Assembly: GCF_029784135.1 (NCBI RefSeq)
Contig: NC_073746.1
Location: 12,459,475-12,523,474, forward strand
DNA from: Toxorhynchites rutilus septentrionalis
Lineage: Eukaryota; Arthropoda; Insecta; Diptera; Culicidae
DNA: 64,000 nucleotides
Direction: 5' to 3'
A model generated the notes under the pieces. It was not told the DNA's origin and ran no database searches. It saw only the letters and a program-made list of their open reading frames with translations. Shown here piece by piece: positions 32,013-44,927 of this stretch. Every line of letters starts with the position of its first letter. Within the stretch, counting starts at the first letter, position 1. Made by a program: the position numbers and the translations under genes.

Positions 32013-33510
32013 CTACAAGTTTTCTCGGCCCGCTACGAGGCCATCCTTACCAGCTGCTTTGTGGTTCTTGAGCTGATTAATGGCCTCCTTAACTTCACCC
32101 ATCGTCGGGGGTGGTACGTCGTCGTTGTTCATTGCACCGGTGTAGTCCTCCTCAACGCCGTCTAGGTCTCCTGTCTGCGCGCTGTTCAGGTGTTCATCGT
32201 AGTGCTGCCTCCACCTTTCGATCACCTCGCGTTCGTTCGTCAAGATGCCTCCTTCCTTGTTTCTGCACATTTCGGCCCGCGGCACAAAGCCTTTGTGCGA
32301 GGCGTTTAGTTTCTTGAAGAACTTCCGCGATTCTCGAGAACGATAAAGCAGCTCCATCTCCTCACACTCTTTCTCTTCCAGGCGGCGCTTTTTTTCCCGG
32401 AAGAGATGTGTTTGCTGCCTTCGTTTCAGTCTGAATCGTTCCACGTTTTGTCGAGTCGCTCGTTGCAGCATGGCTGCGCGTGCTGCATCCTTCTCGTTCA
32501 GGAGCGCTCGGCACTCGTCGTCAAACCATTCGTTCCGTTGTCCTCGTTGTTCATACCCGATGACGGTCTCTGCTGTGCTGCTAATTGCTGATTTTAAGGA
32601 GTTCCAGCATTCATCGAGGGGAACAGCATCCAGTTCGTCTACCCCCGGTAACGCAGCTTCAAGACGCTGCGAATATGTTGCAGCAACGTTCGGCTCCTGT
32701 AGTCGTCGTAGGTGGTACCGTGGTGAGCGCTGGTGTCTTATGTTATTGACGACTGACAGTTTAGAACGCAGTTTGACCATCACCAGGTAGTGGTCTGAAT
32801 CGATGTTAGCGCCACGATAGGTTCTGACGTCGATGATATCCGAGAAGTGCCGACCGTCGATCAAAACGTGGTCAATTTGTGTTTCTGTTTGCTGTGGTGA
32901 TCTCCAGGTGTAACGGTATTGGAGGCTGTGCTGGAAGAAGGTGCTACGTATGGCCATGTTCTTGGAGGCAGCGAAGTCGATAAGTCTTAGGCCGTTTTCG
33001 TTGGTTCGCTGATGGGCGCTGAACCTACCAATTACCGGTCTGAATTCCTCCTCCTGGCCGACCTGAGCGTTCAAATCACCGATGACGATATTGATGTCGT
33101 GTTTTGGGCAGCGATCGTATTCACGCTCTAGCTGCGCGTAGAATTCTTCTTTATCGTCATCGGTGCTAGCTAGATGGGGGCTGTGGACGTTGATAATGCT
33201 GATATTGAAGAAGTGGCCTCTCATCCTAAATCTGCACATTCTCTCATTGATCGGCCACCAACCAATCACCCGTTTTTGCACCTCCCCCATCACGATGAAA
33301 GCTGTACCCAGCTCGTGTGTGTTGCCGTAGCTCTGATAGATGGTATATCCACCATGGAACGATCGCACCATCGAACCTTTCCAGCACACCTCCTGCAGCG
33401 CTACGATGTTGATATTGTGGGGTCTCAATATTCCCGAAAGAATTCGGGTACTCGCAAGAAAATTGAGAGACTTGCAGTTCCATGTTCCGAGTTTCCAATC
33501 TCTAGTCCGT
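32013..33510 (-). pseudogene. RTE endonuclease domain and linker
   Basis: Minus-strand reading shows GTWNCKSLNFL (upstream of the listed alternative start), IVALQEVCWKG with the catalytic Glu, IINVHSPH, IVIGDLNAQVG, TQIDHVLID and IDSDHYLVM. This is a complete set of APE-type endonuclease motifs. A long basic linker follows (FDDECRALLNEKDAARAAML), then the pre-RT segment AINQLKNHKAAGKDGL. The frame is broken just after at about 32010-32030. An in-frame TAG upstream at about 33530 suggests the original start frame is also shifted. The N-terminal leader (33526-33771) is open in another frame. Confidence 0.88.
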
Positions 33511-34470
33511 GTTCTTTGCGTGGGTCTAGTCCGATTGTCCTGTCTCGAATTTCTTTGTGAATTTTCCTGTGCGTTTTATTTTTACGGATGGCTTGCAGGG
33601 CCTGCACCAACCCCCTGTCTCGCCGGAGGACCGTCGTGCACAGCTCTTTTTAGAGTCCCCGCTGGCACGAAGACAGTGATCAGCCGCCCCTAACATGGGG
33701 ATCAGACGCTGTTTTGAGCCGCACTTCCATGGTGAACAGACGCTCGGATAGGCCCCCTTCCCTGTCAGCATACGACCAAGATCCCACCGGGGTTGGTTAC
33801 CCGATCTTCACTATGGTTACTCGTACCCCAGCCGGCACCATGGGGAGGTAGGGATAGGAGTTACTGGACAGGAAGCTAAGGACCACGAATGGGGTCTATT
33901 TTATGCCTGCAGGTACGCGAAGTACCGATGGTACGCTTAGTCCAGTCATTTACCAGCCGGGAACCATCTGATGCAGAAATTTTCACATTTATGAAGAAAA
34001 AAATGTTGCTCGATCGTTAGCTACTTAGCTACTTAGCATGTACAAAGAAAATGCGGAACTGTCCGTGGTAATAAAATTCTCGACGGAAGAATATTTTAAG
34101 GAAGCATTGAACAAACTACCGGAGTGCATAGAGTTTTCTTACAACAACGACCAACACTGTAATTTACAACTAAAAGAACAATCCCTGAAAAGAGGAAGCT
34201 CATCCGACAAGTTGAAAGATGATGACGCAGGATTACAACAGTCGGAGTCTGAGGAATCCACAATCTCGTGCGATCCAATGGAAGAAAAGGCAGAGAGAAG
34301 CACCATCAGCGAAGCAGAGGGAGCTCTAACCAGAAGTAGGAATAAGAAGAGAACGAAGCAACGGAAGTTAATCCGAAAAGAGAAGTCCAAAAGCGAATCA
34401 ACGGAAATCGTCGTAGAGTGAAGCTGTAACGGAAAGAGTGATATAATAGGAGTTTCGTAGAACACAGGTA

Positions 34471-35319
34471 ATGATAAATATGAATTTTATATATAGAGTT
34501 GGATCGGTAAATTTGAACAGTTCCACAAGCACAATTAACAAATTCCTTTTAAGAGACTTCATATTCAATTGCGAGATCTATATTCTTTTTTTGCAAGAGG
34601 TATGTTATAGCAATTTTTCCTTCTTAGCTTCTCATTACGCGCTTGTTAATCTGAACGAACACGGCTCGGGTACTGCAATACTAATAAGAAAAACATTTGA
34701 ATTTTCTCAACCCTTATTGAATATAAATGGTAGAATTTCATCTGTGATAGTTAATGGAGTAAATCACATAAATATTCATGCACATTCGGGCAATAATCGC
34801 AAAAAAGAGAGAGATGAACTGTTTTCGAACAACGTCTCTGTTCATTTCAATAAAGCTGGGACAAAAATTGATGTTATTGGCGGCGATTTCAATTGTATTT
34901 TAAATACTTTTGATTCAGCTGCTTCCTCTAATAGTCCTTGCGCGAGTTTGAAAAGATTAATCGATCTATTTCAGATGAAAGACGTGGCATTAGCTTTGAG
35001 GAAAAACGTGTATACTTTCTTCAGAGGAGACAGCGCTCCTAGACTAGATCGATTATATATTCCGTCGAATCAATTACATACTATTATGTAGTTCAAAACT
35101 ACTGCGGTACCATTTTCCGTGAATAGTACATTGGTCAAAGATGAAAAAATTAGTCAAAAACTTCACGAGCAATATGAAACCTGGAAAATTAGACAGCTAT
35201 ACGATCAAAATAAAAGCAGATGGTGGAATGAAACACAAAATTAAACAATTCTACAAGCATGAAAGTTGGTTGCTGGTTGCTAGGTTGGCCAACGAAAAAA
35301 GTTATTTCTATAGAAAAGG

Positions 35320-35330
<11 letters not shown>
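34471..35330 (+). pseudogene. L1/Tx1-like ORF2, apurinic endonuclease domain
   Basis: It starts 50 bases after ORF1. Visible endonuclease motifs: YILFLQEV (first metal-binding Glu), NEHGSGTAILI, INIHAHSG, VIGGDFNCIL (catalytic Asp/Asn) and PRLDRLYIP near the end. The frame stops at TAG about 35089 and continues in another frame (SQKLHEQYETWKIRQLYDQN, the linker of L1-type ORF2). The last readable residues before the foldback insertion are SYFYRKGP. The enzyme nicks target DNA to prime reverse transcription. This copy is broken. Confidence 0.8.
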
Positions 35331-37332
<2,002 letters not shown>

Positions 37333-37335
<3 letters not shown>

Positions 37336-37911
37336 CTGAATGGATGGACAAACAAAGTCAGGGCATCGAAACATATCTTGATGTAAAAATGATTAAATCA
37401 AGATTAATTGAGATAAAGTCAGTTAGACTACAACATTTTGGCTACTCCCTGGATACAGGAAATCTTCTGGATGGAGAATTGAAAAATATTTATCACGTTG
37501 CAGCACGAATTAAAAGATTAGAGTCCAATAACTCGTTCAAGTTGTCTGGTTACCTGGCTTCTTGTAATGAAAGTAATACGATTTGTAATCTAGCATACGA
37601 TTTGTTCACGGCTCGCTTTTCAGAAGCATCTCCAAATGAATCTGTCTACGATGAATCTGAAGATCTATAACGGGTTTCTAACAGGAACTATTCAACCGCC
37701 AAAAAAATTTGCTGACGGAATAATTATACTCATACACAAAAAAGGTAACAATGGTGCATGTTTCGATGATTTCGGGCCTATAAGTCTACTGAACTGCGAC
37801 TATAAACTTTTCGTGAAGATCATAGCAGAAAGAATTAAAAAAATGTTAGTGAAATTGATCGGTCCTGAACAATCTTCTGGTGTTCCGAATATGTCGTGTG
37901 TGAACATGTAG
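37333..37911 (+). pseudogene. L1/Tx1-like ORF2, linker and first RT motifs
   Basis: After the foldback element the frame resumes with EWMDKQSQGIETYLDVKMIK and runs to 37670. It then shifts and shows DGIIILIHKKGNN, FGPISLLNCDYKLFVKIIAE and LIGPEQSSGVPN, which correspond to RT motifs 0-2a of L1/Tx1-type elements (usual form RPISLLNxDYK). The polymerase active site (YADD/FADD) is absent because the element ends shortly after 37911. Confidence 0.8.
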
Positions 37912-37917
37912 CGCGCT

Positions 37918-38337
37918 GGAAGCGCAACTACTTGTTCCGTCATACGGGATTCAAAGTGAGTGGCTTAAGCGCCACCTCGTAAGAGGGCCACCCACTCGCT
38001 GTCTGCCCGGCAGGGCGGGTTCTTGATTCGATCCCGAAACACACGAATAGCTGACCTTCCCGACTCCTACACCTGCACGCGTTCTCGTTTCTTTGCTCTC
38101 TTTCTAACAACGAGAGAAAGTTCATGGATTCTACCGAGGGCACTGATACGCACACCAATGCGTCTTCCCCTGGTTCCTCCTGCTGCTCAAACCTCCCTTA
38201 TTCGCTTCAGAAAACAAGAGCCGAGATGGACTGAGACTCCCAAGCAGTCCACACTTGGAGTACAACGTAACTATAAACGTAACACGACGCGAAGCTCGAA
38301 AGGGTTTCTCCAAATACAACAAATAAGCTTTAAATAA
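37918..38337 (+). repeat. Possible tRNA-like SINE or repeat unit
   Basis: A B-box-like GATTCGATCCC at about 38030 follows a GC-rich structured block (TGGCTTAAGCGCCACCTCG ... CTGCCCGGCAG), and the segment ends with a (TAAA)-like tail at about 38320-38340. A clean A box and target duplication are not evident. It starts exactly where the L1-like RT is lost. Confidence 0.45.
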
Positions 38338-38470
38338 AATAATTAATTTACATCTCCAAACATTTATTCCTTCAACCTATCCTATAACATTCATTTCCCT
38401 ATTTTATTTTCCTAATTTCTATCAACGACGAACCGGTTCCATTAATCCGCACTTTAGCATCATTGAATCG

Positions 38471-38620
38471 TTTTTTTTTTATTATAGTGATTTTCAACAC
38501 ATTTCGGCTGGTTCGTCACTTTTACTTCCATTGTTGGAAGAATGTCGGGAGTGAGAATTGAACTCGTGATCTCTGCGAGAGAAGTATGGATGTTACCGCA
38601 ACGCCAGATCGCCTCCTCGG
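38471..38620 (-). mobile_element. tRNA-derived SINE, TGGCGTAGTGG family
   Basis: Near-complete minus-strand copy of the 17901-18055 SINE: it has the GCGATCTGGCGT head, CACGAGTTCAATTCTCACTC and a poly-A tail (T run 38471-38480). Flanks CATTGAATCG (38461-38470) and CATTGAAACG (38621-38630) form a 9/10 target duplication. Confidence 0.9.
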
Positions 38621-38630
38621 CATTGAAACG

Positions 38631-39153
38631 TGATCACTTCATATGGTATATACTCAATCAATTTTAAAAACAGTACCCACCCACATGCGCATGTAAAAAT
38701 AGGGTTAGGGTACTCACGCGTTGGCTGGCTCTGCCTGGAGCGTTGTGATGACGTAGCAGCTCCCTTCCGACAGTATTGGGCTCACGTCGGGAGATTCCAA
38801 CCCGACACGTGGGGTCAGAAGCAGAGCTGCGATTTGTCGTGAGAATCAATTGATGGTACTCACACAAAGATAATCAACAAATTTTGTACTACGATTATCT
38901 TTGGTGATCATCCCAAAGTCAGTCCAATAGTGTGAGAAGAGTATTATCACAACACTAACGCATGGTGAACTTCTACTTGACAGTAGAAATCCGAGCTCTT
39001 TGGTGAGTGTCCTGTCGGTGAAATGTCAGAATTCGCGACTACGAAGCTGAATTTGACAGCTTGTGTGCGTGAAGCGAATGTCAACAAAGAATTGCAAAAA
39101 GAATGTGATTTTTAAACGCACCGTTTTTAACGTTATTTGCAGAAATTTTCGTA
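38631..39153. other. Upstream region of the SWIM-like exon, no gene seen
   Basis: No repeats recognised. It could contain the promoter and 5' UTR of the gene fragment that follows; no TATA box is assigned. Confidence 0.4.
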
Positions 39154-39730
39154 ATGGTGAGTATGTATCGAAAGAACTATCCTCTAGGATGCTAATTTAG
39201 TTAAATCACATAAATTTACTGCAGGGAAAAACGTTTTCTTACCGCATCCAAAGGACACTGTCTTTACTTGTGAAAAAGTAAACAAACTTTCAGGGTACTA
39301 ATCTTTAATAAAAATTAATAATTGTGTGCAAAATTTATCTTCCAAACGGTTGGAAAATGAGTTTTCCTTATGCAGTGAAAAAAACTTTGCCGTAGCTTAA
39401 GCTGAATTTAACTTATAAGTGTTTTTCTGTGACCTTGTTTCATGCATTATCAGGAGCCATCAGTCGGAGAAAATGAAACCTGCTACTTGGCTGTGGAGTT
39501 TGCGGATGTGTTCGATTACGCTGCGGGTGGAAGCCGTTTAGTCGTCGAAGGCGAAAGAGTATTCAAAGCTGGACATCTTTTAATAGTTGGTGTTGAAGAA
39601 GTTCACGATGAAGGCTTCAGTATTGTCTCGTCCTGTCTCCAGTCATCATCTCCAAGCTCGGAACCCCATACAATAAAAATTCGTACGAAAATCTCCTTCT
39701 CCAAATGGTTGTTTTGTATCATTTGCTTAA
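39154..39730 (+). CDS. Two-exon gene fragment resembling the N-terminal region of insect SWIM-type zinc-finger proteins
   Basis: I propose ATG at 39154-39156 directly followed by a consensus donor GTGAGT (39157). The intron runs to an acceptor TTATCAG at 39453 and exon 2 spans 39454-39730, ending at donor GTATGT (39731). The phase is consistent, giving M-EPSVGENETCYLAVEFADV, then DYAAGGSRLVVEGERVFKAG, GVEEVHDEGFSIVSSCLQSS and HTIKIRTKISFSKWLFC. This pattern recalls uncharacterised insect proteins in which a SWIM Cys/His motif and sometimes a YqaJ nuclease domain follow. The downstream exons are not visible, and a MITE and an antisense THAP gene lie beyond. Similarity is from memory of the pattern; function is not assigned. 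An alternative is a relic of a transposon gene. Confidence 0.4.
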
Positions 39731-39753
39731 GTATGTTTTATTTTATTTCTTTA

Positions 39754-39996
39754 TTATTGCACATTTTGCACCAAGTTGGACTGTTTCACACTTTTTCAAA
39801 AGTGCGAAAATGTGAATAAAAGTGCGACATTGCATCAAATCGATTTGCTGTCTTCAGCGCATTTATTCGTTATCAATCGAAGAATAAGTGCGCTGAAGAC
39901 ACCAACATGATTCGATGTTAGAGCGCACTTTTATTCGTATTTTCGCACTTATGGAAAAGGCCGAAACAGTCCAACTTGGTGCAAAATGCACAATAA
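39754..39996. mobile_element. MITE of about 240 bp with 35-bp inverted termini
   Basis: The left end TTGCACATTTTGCACCAAGT and right end (its inverse, ACTTGGTGCAAAATGCACAA) pair through AGTTGGACTGTTT. An inner inverted pair, GCGCATTTATTCGTTATC / AATAAGTGCGCTGAAGAC, extends the fold. Non-coding. It sits between the SWIM-like exon and the THAP gene. Confidence 0.85.
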
Positions 39997-40133
39997 CGTG
40001 TTTTGAATCATAAGTAATTGATTCGCCTCTGTGCTTAAGGAATTACTTTGAACTATTCAAGAGGCTACTAATAAACGACTTGTTTAATAAAGGTAGTTTC
40101 AGGGAAGAAACACTTTAGTAAAGGCCTATTTAT

Positions 40134-40918
40134 TTAAAAAAATATATTCTTAACATGTCTATTACCGGATTCCTGATCCGGTATTTCCTCTTCTAGCTTC
40201 ACTGTAGATTTAGGCTTTTGACGATACTGCTTCACGAGAGTCACTGCTTTGACAATAGATTCGAGCATTTCTCTTGATTTAAGTCCAGTCCATGATACAA
40301 GATCGTCATCGTCATCGTCATCGACTGTAGAAACACAGACTTCGGGATGATCTGCACATTCAGCATCGATGGCAAGATCTGAAAGGTTTGGTGTATCATG
40401 TCTCTGGTCCATCGCTGCCCCAACTTTGGCACGGTTTGCAGCACGTTCAGCACGGCCCTCAATAAGTCTTTTCCTGGCTTCGCTGATGGGAGGTTGTGGC
40501 AAATTCAAGTCGGGAACACCTGATGGCCTAAGAATTAAGCGATCAGTGGCACGGCTTGTTGCTATAAAAAGTAAAATAATAATAAAAAAAATTATAATAT
40601 TATTGTTTCAAGGCGTGTATTACACTTCATACTTGGAGAGTAGAAGTTCGACACGGTGAAATGGAGGCTACTAATACGGGAGGTTTTTGTAGGTTCTATC
40701 TTTAGCCGTAGTCGTTGGATCCTGTCTAGATACCGCGATTTGTTCGTTTTCGGAGGGAAGGCATGAAAAGAAATTCCGGGGCGATATCTCTGCTTACATC
40801 CGGGGACGACACAAACAATACGGCTTTTGAATTTTGCAGATTGTTCGGAGTCAGCTTCAAGCAAATTTCGTCCGACTTGCATGTTCTCCGGGCAATTTGC
40901 GCAGCTTTTGACGTCCAT
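40134..40918 (-). CDS. THAP-domain protein, two exons, third zinc ligand missing
   Basis: Exon 1 (40918-40633) starts MDVKSCANCPENMQVGRNLL and contains a THAP-like domain: CVVPGC (first two Cys of the C2CH module), FHAFPPKTNKSRYLDRIQR, then RISSLHFTVSNFYSP. THAP domains normally have CSxHF here; this one has SSLHF, so the third zinc ligand is Ser (AGT). The usual Trp after FP is also absent. A 71-bp intron (40632-40562, GTATGA..TATAG) splices in frame to exon 2 (40561-40134): TTSRATDRLILRPSGVPDLN, an acidic DDDDDDD stretch, SWTGLKSREMLESIVKAV and a stop after HVKNIFF. The WTGL segment resembles the region before the catalytic domain in THAP-DDE transposase-like proteins. THAP domains bind DNA; loss of the ligand makes that doubtful here. 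Confidence 0.6.
40562..40632 (-). other. Predicted 71-bp intron of the THAP gene
   Basis: Donor GTATGAAGTG at 40632 and acceptor TTTTTATAG ending at 40562 preserve the reading frame (CCA-A|CA-ACA). The size is typical of short insect introns. Confidence 0.65.
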
Positions 40919-41866
40919 ATTTCACACGTTCTAAGGAAAATATTTTGAAAAATATTAGAGCACTGATTGAATAGAAGCCAGATCTTTGTATTTTAGGTAT
41001 TTTATGAACACTAAGCGGATATTTTTATATTAAATTTCATTCATTCGGTTTACCTCTCTCGCAGGTAGATTGACAGAGGGTGTACTTCAACGGCTTTTTT
41101 TCACTACTAAATGACAATAAATTTTGGTTCGGAGCATCGAAACAGCTAAGAAAAACTATTTCTCAACAATTTCCTCTAATTGTAAGATAAACACGGTACA
41201 AGTTTTCGAGAAATCAATATATTAATTAAAGAGAAAATATTGAACGGTTTGTTTACATATTTTTCACTCACACGCGAAACTTTCATAGGTGGCGACACCG
41301 TACCTTCGATGACGCGAATAGTGCGACACTCAAAAGCAGTCTTCCATGTTTCACAAAAAACACTGCGTCTGGAATAAACATATCCACGCTGCTGTTCACA
41401 GTTTTGTGTTTGAGTACAAACATGATTTTTTCGTACCTATGTTAGAAAATGTGACATGTTTGTATTCGTGGTATGTTTGGACATACGATGTTTAATCCCA
41501 ATGTTTCACATGATGTTCGAACATGGTGTACAGTTTCTCTTGCATTTTCACCCCAAGCACCGGCAGTGCGTAGAGTAGAAGAAGCGAATCGGACACCACA
41601 CCACCATCACTCAACGCGTGGTGTGTTGGTATGTTGACATGGAAAAAATGCTTTCCTTTCATGACAATGGGTGCTTCATCAAAAATATTGGGCAAATAAA
41701 ATAAACCTCTTTTTCTGTTCTGAACAAAATAAACATCGATTGATATGAGAGTTTTTCACATTTGATATCATTATTTAGTGCACGCATCAATTTATATATT
41801 GAATTCATGTAACATTCGCTATTATTAGCTATTTGAACAAGTACTAAAATTGAATTATTCAGCAGT
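40919..41866. other. No gene recognised
   Basis: AT-rich sequence upstream of the THAP gene. It may hold its promoter, but no element is assigned. Short ORFs lack domains. Confidence 0.4.
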
Positions 41867-41908
41867 GACATGTTAGGCGTGACGCTAACCACTCGACCAC
41901 GGGAGCAA
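41867..41908 (-). mobile_element. Head fragment of the CCGAGTGG-type SINE
   Basis: Minus-strand reading has GCTCCCGTGGTCGAGTGGTT and GCGTCACGCCTAACATG, the A-box head of the SINE at 30016-30297. Body and tail are missing. Confidence 0.75.
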
Positions 41909-43337
41909 CAATTTTGGCTGGATCTTTGAATACAAATGGCCAATACTGCTTGTTCGCGACGATCGCGACCCGAGCTATAAAACGAGCGGAGAAGAGGAGA
42001 AGAAAGGATGATGCAATCGCATGCACACATAGCATATGTAGTGCAGTGTAAGTGTAGCTTTTAGTTTTTTCCTTCATTCAGTTTGTGATAACACCGAGAA
42101 ATTAATGGTGTGTTTTAGCCGCTGAAATTTCTCTGCTGGTTCTGCTGTGTGCCGCTGAAGGTTGCATCTATAACTAATTTTTAGGTATTTATTTTTTTGG
42201 TCAGCATTTGTACGACGTCGCCCGCTATGCAGTCGGCTCCCCAGACTTTAATTGCCAACATACACGCAAAAAAAATAGAAAGCTTCTTTCTATTCAGAGA
42301 ATGTTTTCTTTGAACGAAACCAAGGATTATTTAATCAGACTTGCAAAATGTGCATGAACGATCTATAAACTTTTACTTAGTCGCGGCAATACATACACAC
42401 ACTCTTTACAGATACACGGGCCGAAGGTTGTGCAGTCCACTGATGATTCAACAAGAGCCAAAGGTTGTACCGCTCATGACAACTCTACACGAGCTGATGA
42501 TTGCGCCGGCTAGTGATCATTCTATCCTGGATTCCTCGAGTCGAAAAAGACGCACCACGCTAGATGTGGGGTGCAGACTAGGGGGTCGTTGCTGATTAAC
42601 GGTCAGCTGCATCCCAATAGGAAGTATCCCATGTCGGGCACACGTACAGAGCACTGAAGACTGCAACATCCCAATTATGAAAACACTTGTAATACTAACC
42701 TCGAGCCAACCGCGAGTAATCGGTTACATATTACTAACATAGTTGTAAGCAAACATTGTCAAACTATTGAACTCCCGGCCCCGTTAGGCTGACGCCATAT
42801 GAGCCTTAATAAAAATATATATTTTGGTGCATGAACTTATAGCCTCTTAGTTCGTGCAATTTTTGAGATGCGAACTAAATTTCAAGTTCGTTTCTGTGAA
42901 AAAGTATTCTACGAAGAAATGTTTTGGGATGAATAATTTCTTTCCGTGTATGAAAAGAAACGAAACGAAAGCAATGAATACTGCGACATCGGGTGATATG
43001 TTTGTACATGATGTTCTTGAATTATAAACATCGTGTTTGTTTTCACATGTCTATATTTGTGTATCATTGTTCGTGTTGGGGATAGACACTCAACACTAGC
43101 GAGAATCATGTTCGAATTCAAACAAAAACATGGAATTTTCACATCGCGTGGACATGTGTAAGTGTTTTTCGGAAGACTGCTCAAAAGTCTGGCTGATGGT
43201 TTGGTGTTTGGCGATATTCACAACATTCGCCTCTTTGTGTTCGTTCTTCGTGACTAGGGATGCCGGGTAGGCGTTTCATTTTAAATACAATTTGAAGAAT
43301 ATTGTGTTTTCAGGCATGTATTTTCTTTTCAACTTTT
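41909..43337. other. No gene recognised; possible element tail at 42400-42830
   Basis: The block ending CGGCCCCGTTAGGCTGACGC ... CCTTAATAAAAAT has a polyadenylation-like AATAAA and resembles transposable-element ends, but I cannot assign a family or find a partner copy. The rest is unremarkable. Confidence 0.35.
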
Positions 43338-43436
43338 CAGACGGCCTTAACGTTTTTAGCGGCACTTCGCCGACTCTACGTAGTAATACACATGTCATTT
43401 GTATTAGTACTTAGTTTGTGGAATAACACGCCTTGC
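43338..43436 (-). mobile_element. Tail fragment of the CCGAGTGG-type SINE
   Basis: Diverged match to the distal part of 30016-30297 (ACTTCGCCGTCTCAACGTAG-like and TTAGTACTTAGTT, then AACACGCCTTG). No head. Confidence 0.7.
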
Positions 43437-43889
43437 GTATCCCCTCTATTCCGGCTCCCGATCGGGTTTGAAATTAGCAAAATGATGCATTTTGCAACCC
43501 GTTCGACTTCGATTTTTTTTACCAAATTTGTTTCTCATCATTGATAGGATACTAAATCTGCAGACATGTTTGCAATTTTACTGATATTTAATGTCCTGTC
43601 TATCCTGTTGCAAACTTATATTTTCAGTTGCAGACTGTAGGGATATGGTATTTCTTCTCTTTATGACTTGATTCCCTGCGCTTAAAACCCCTTTTTTCAA
43701 ACATTACTTTGCTATCCTCGCGGTTACAAAAGTATCTGCATCTCAGATTTCATCAACATTTCAGATTTTTGTCGAAGATTTTCAAAAAAATCCTCTGGCA
43801 TCTCTGGAGGTGATGCATTAACTCTGACAAAGGCCAACACGAAAACAACAAGTCACCAAGTATTTTTGTATTGTACATCAAATATTTTT

Positions 43890-44927
43890 GTGTACAATGG
43901 CTCTCTGAGTTGACCGCTACCGATCGCGCCAGCTGTCCAAACTGGACTACCACAAAACGCAAGTTGCGCATCTGATTTATCTTCGCTCCCAAGGAGACTT
44001 CCCGCATCTCACGTTATAGGGTCCTTCCGGGCCAGTAAGAAAACTCGCATCATGTATCTGCTGTGGAAACTTTACCAACCTGGCGTGGAACGGCTACGCA
44101 ATGAAATAATAAACTTCACAACGCCCTCGAGCCGGAAGGTGGAAATCAGTACCATCAGCTGTAATTACCACATCGAGTTGAATTCATCGGTTACCGGGAT
44201 ATATGACAGGGTGGTCGTGTCGGATTTGATCAATCAAATTGATCCCAGCGGGTAGAGTGAATATGAGACTCGTCTTGTCCAAAGATACCCAGGATGCGCT
44301 GAGACGAACCATTGAAAAGTATGTGTCTAGGTGCAGATTGATTTTGTGCGCCAATTCTACTTCGCGGGTTATTCCCGCGGTGAGAAGTCGTTGCTTGGGA
44401 ATAAGGGGGCCGGCTCTATCTTAAGAGGATATTCTTAAAATTTTGAATATAATATTGTCATTTGTTTGTTTCCTGAATGTAACAACACTATTTGCATTTC
44501 AGCACATTCCTTCGGAGAAAAGAATTACGCTATCCTCATGCTGGAAGCTTGCAAGGTACAACAGTGACCGTTCACGGTCAACTAAGAAGTACCGGAAATT
44601 GACTGGCAAATATTTCATCGTGAAACCGCCAATCAGATTGTCCTCGAACAAAGTCCACAGAAGCTGGAGGGGGTGAGCGAACGGCTATACGAGCTGCTAT
44701 TTCAAGGCGTTCTATCGAATGTTATAATCTGTGGATTGGTACCGAATCTGGTTAAAAATTGCGATATGAGTCTGAAGACGCAAACATTGAATTTTGCCGG
44801 GCGTTATGAACACTGGATGCAGCAAGGAAGCAAACATATATTCCATCTGGACGTGTTCGTGGCACAGTTTGTAACACTGTATAAGAAGTTTCTCAATAAA
44901 GCCTCAATGGAAGTGGATGATTTTTGA
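43890..44927 (+). pseudogene. RFC3 (replication factor C subunit 3, RfC38) pseudogene
   Basis: RFC3 is a subunit of the clamp loader that opens PCNA rings during DNA replication. In plus-strand order the remains are: LSKLDYHKTQVAHLIYLRSQ, a Walker A region GPSG broken by a one-base deletion, GVERLRNEIINFTTPSSRKV, SVTGIYDRVVVSDLI, QIDPSG followed by TAG, DAQDALRRTIEKYVSRCRLILCANSTSRVIPAVRSRCLGIR, DILKILNII, a gap with intron-like sequence ending TTTCAG (44500), AILMLEACKVQQ then TGA, DWQIFHRETANQIVLEQSPQ, RLYELLFQGV, and KNCDMSLKTQTLNFAGRYEH to the native end MEVDDF. The N-terminus and about 30 central residues are missing. Multiple stops and frameshifts make it non-functional. The intron-like gap hints at duplication over retrotransposition. 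Confidence 0.92.

Larger units (their letters stand above)
30593..33956 (-). mobile_element. RTE-clade non-LTR retrotransposon, near full length
   Basis: The element is 3364 bp, the usual size of RTE elements. It has an (AAAT)n-like tail at its 3' end (30593-30610 on the plus strand) and a perfect 10-bp duplication CCGGGAACCA (30583-30592 and 33957-33966). It carries endonuclease and RT regions with three or more frame breaks. It sits inside ORF1 of the L1-like element and is therefore younger than it. Confidence 0.9.
30529..34421 (+). pseudogene. L1-like ORF1 split by the RTE insertion
   Basis: The first piece reads MPSNEVKVNYIRVRFARGNREP and stops at the RTE target site. After the second target copy the sequence continues SDAEIFTFMKKKMLL, then a stop and a short tandem (TAGCTACT, near 34018-34035). 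The second piece (34038-34421) reads MYKENAELSVVIKFSTEEYF followed by an acidic/basic low-complexity C-terminus rich in Glu, Ser and Lys. The layout resembles the RNA-binding ORF1 proteins of L1-type elements, but the fold is not demonstrated. Confidence 0.6.

Noticed and set aside
31947..33693. Plus-strand ORFs within the RTE element
   Set aside because: They are antisense shadows of the endonuclease and RT frames.
41492..42077. Minus-strand ORFs of 67-123 codons
   Set aside because: They cross a SINE fragment and have no domain; no supporting splice sites.
43890..44927. Functional RFC3 gene
   Set aside because: Frameshift in the Walker A motif, several stops, a missing N-terminus and a missing central block.
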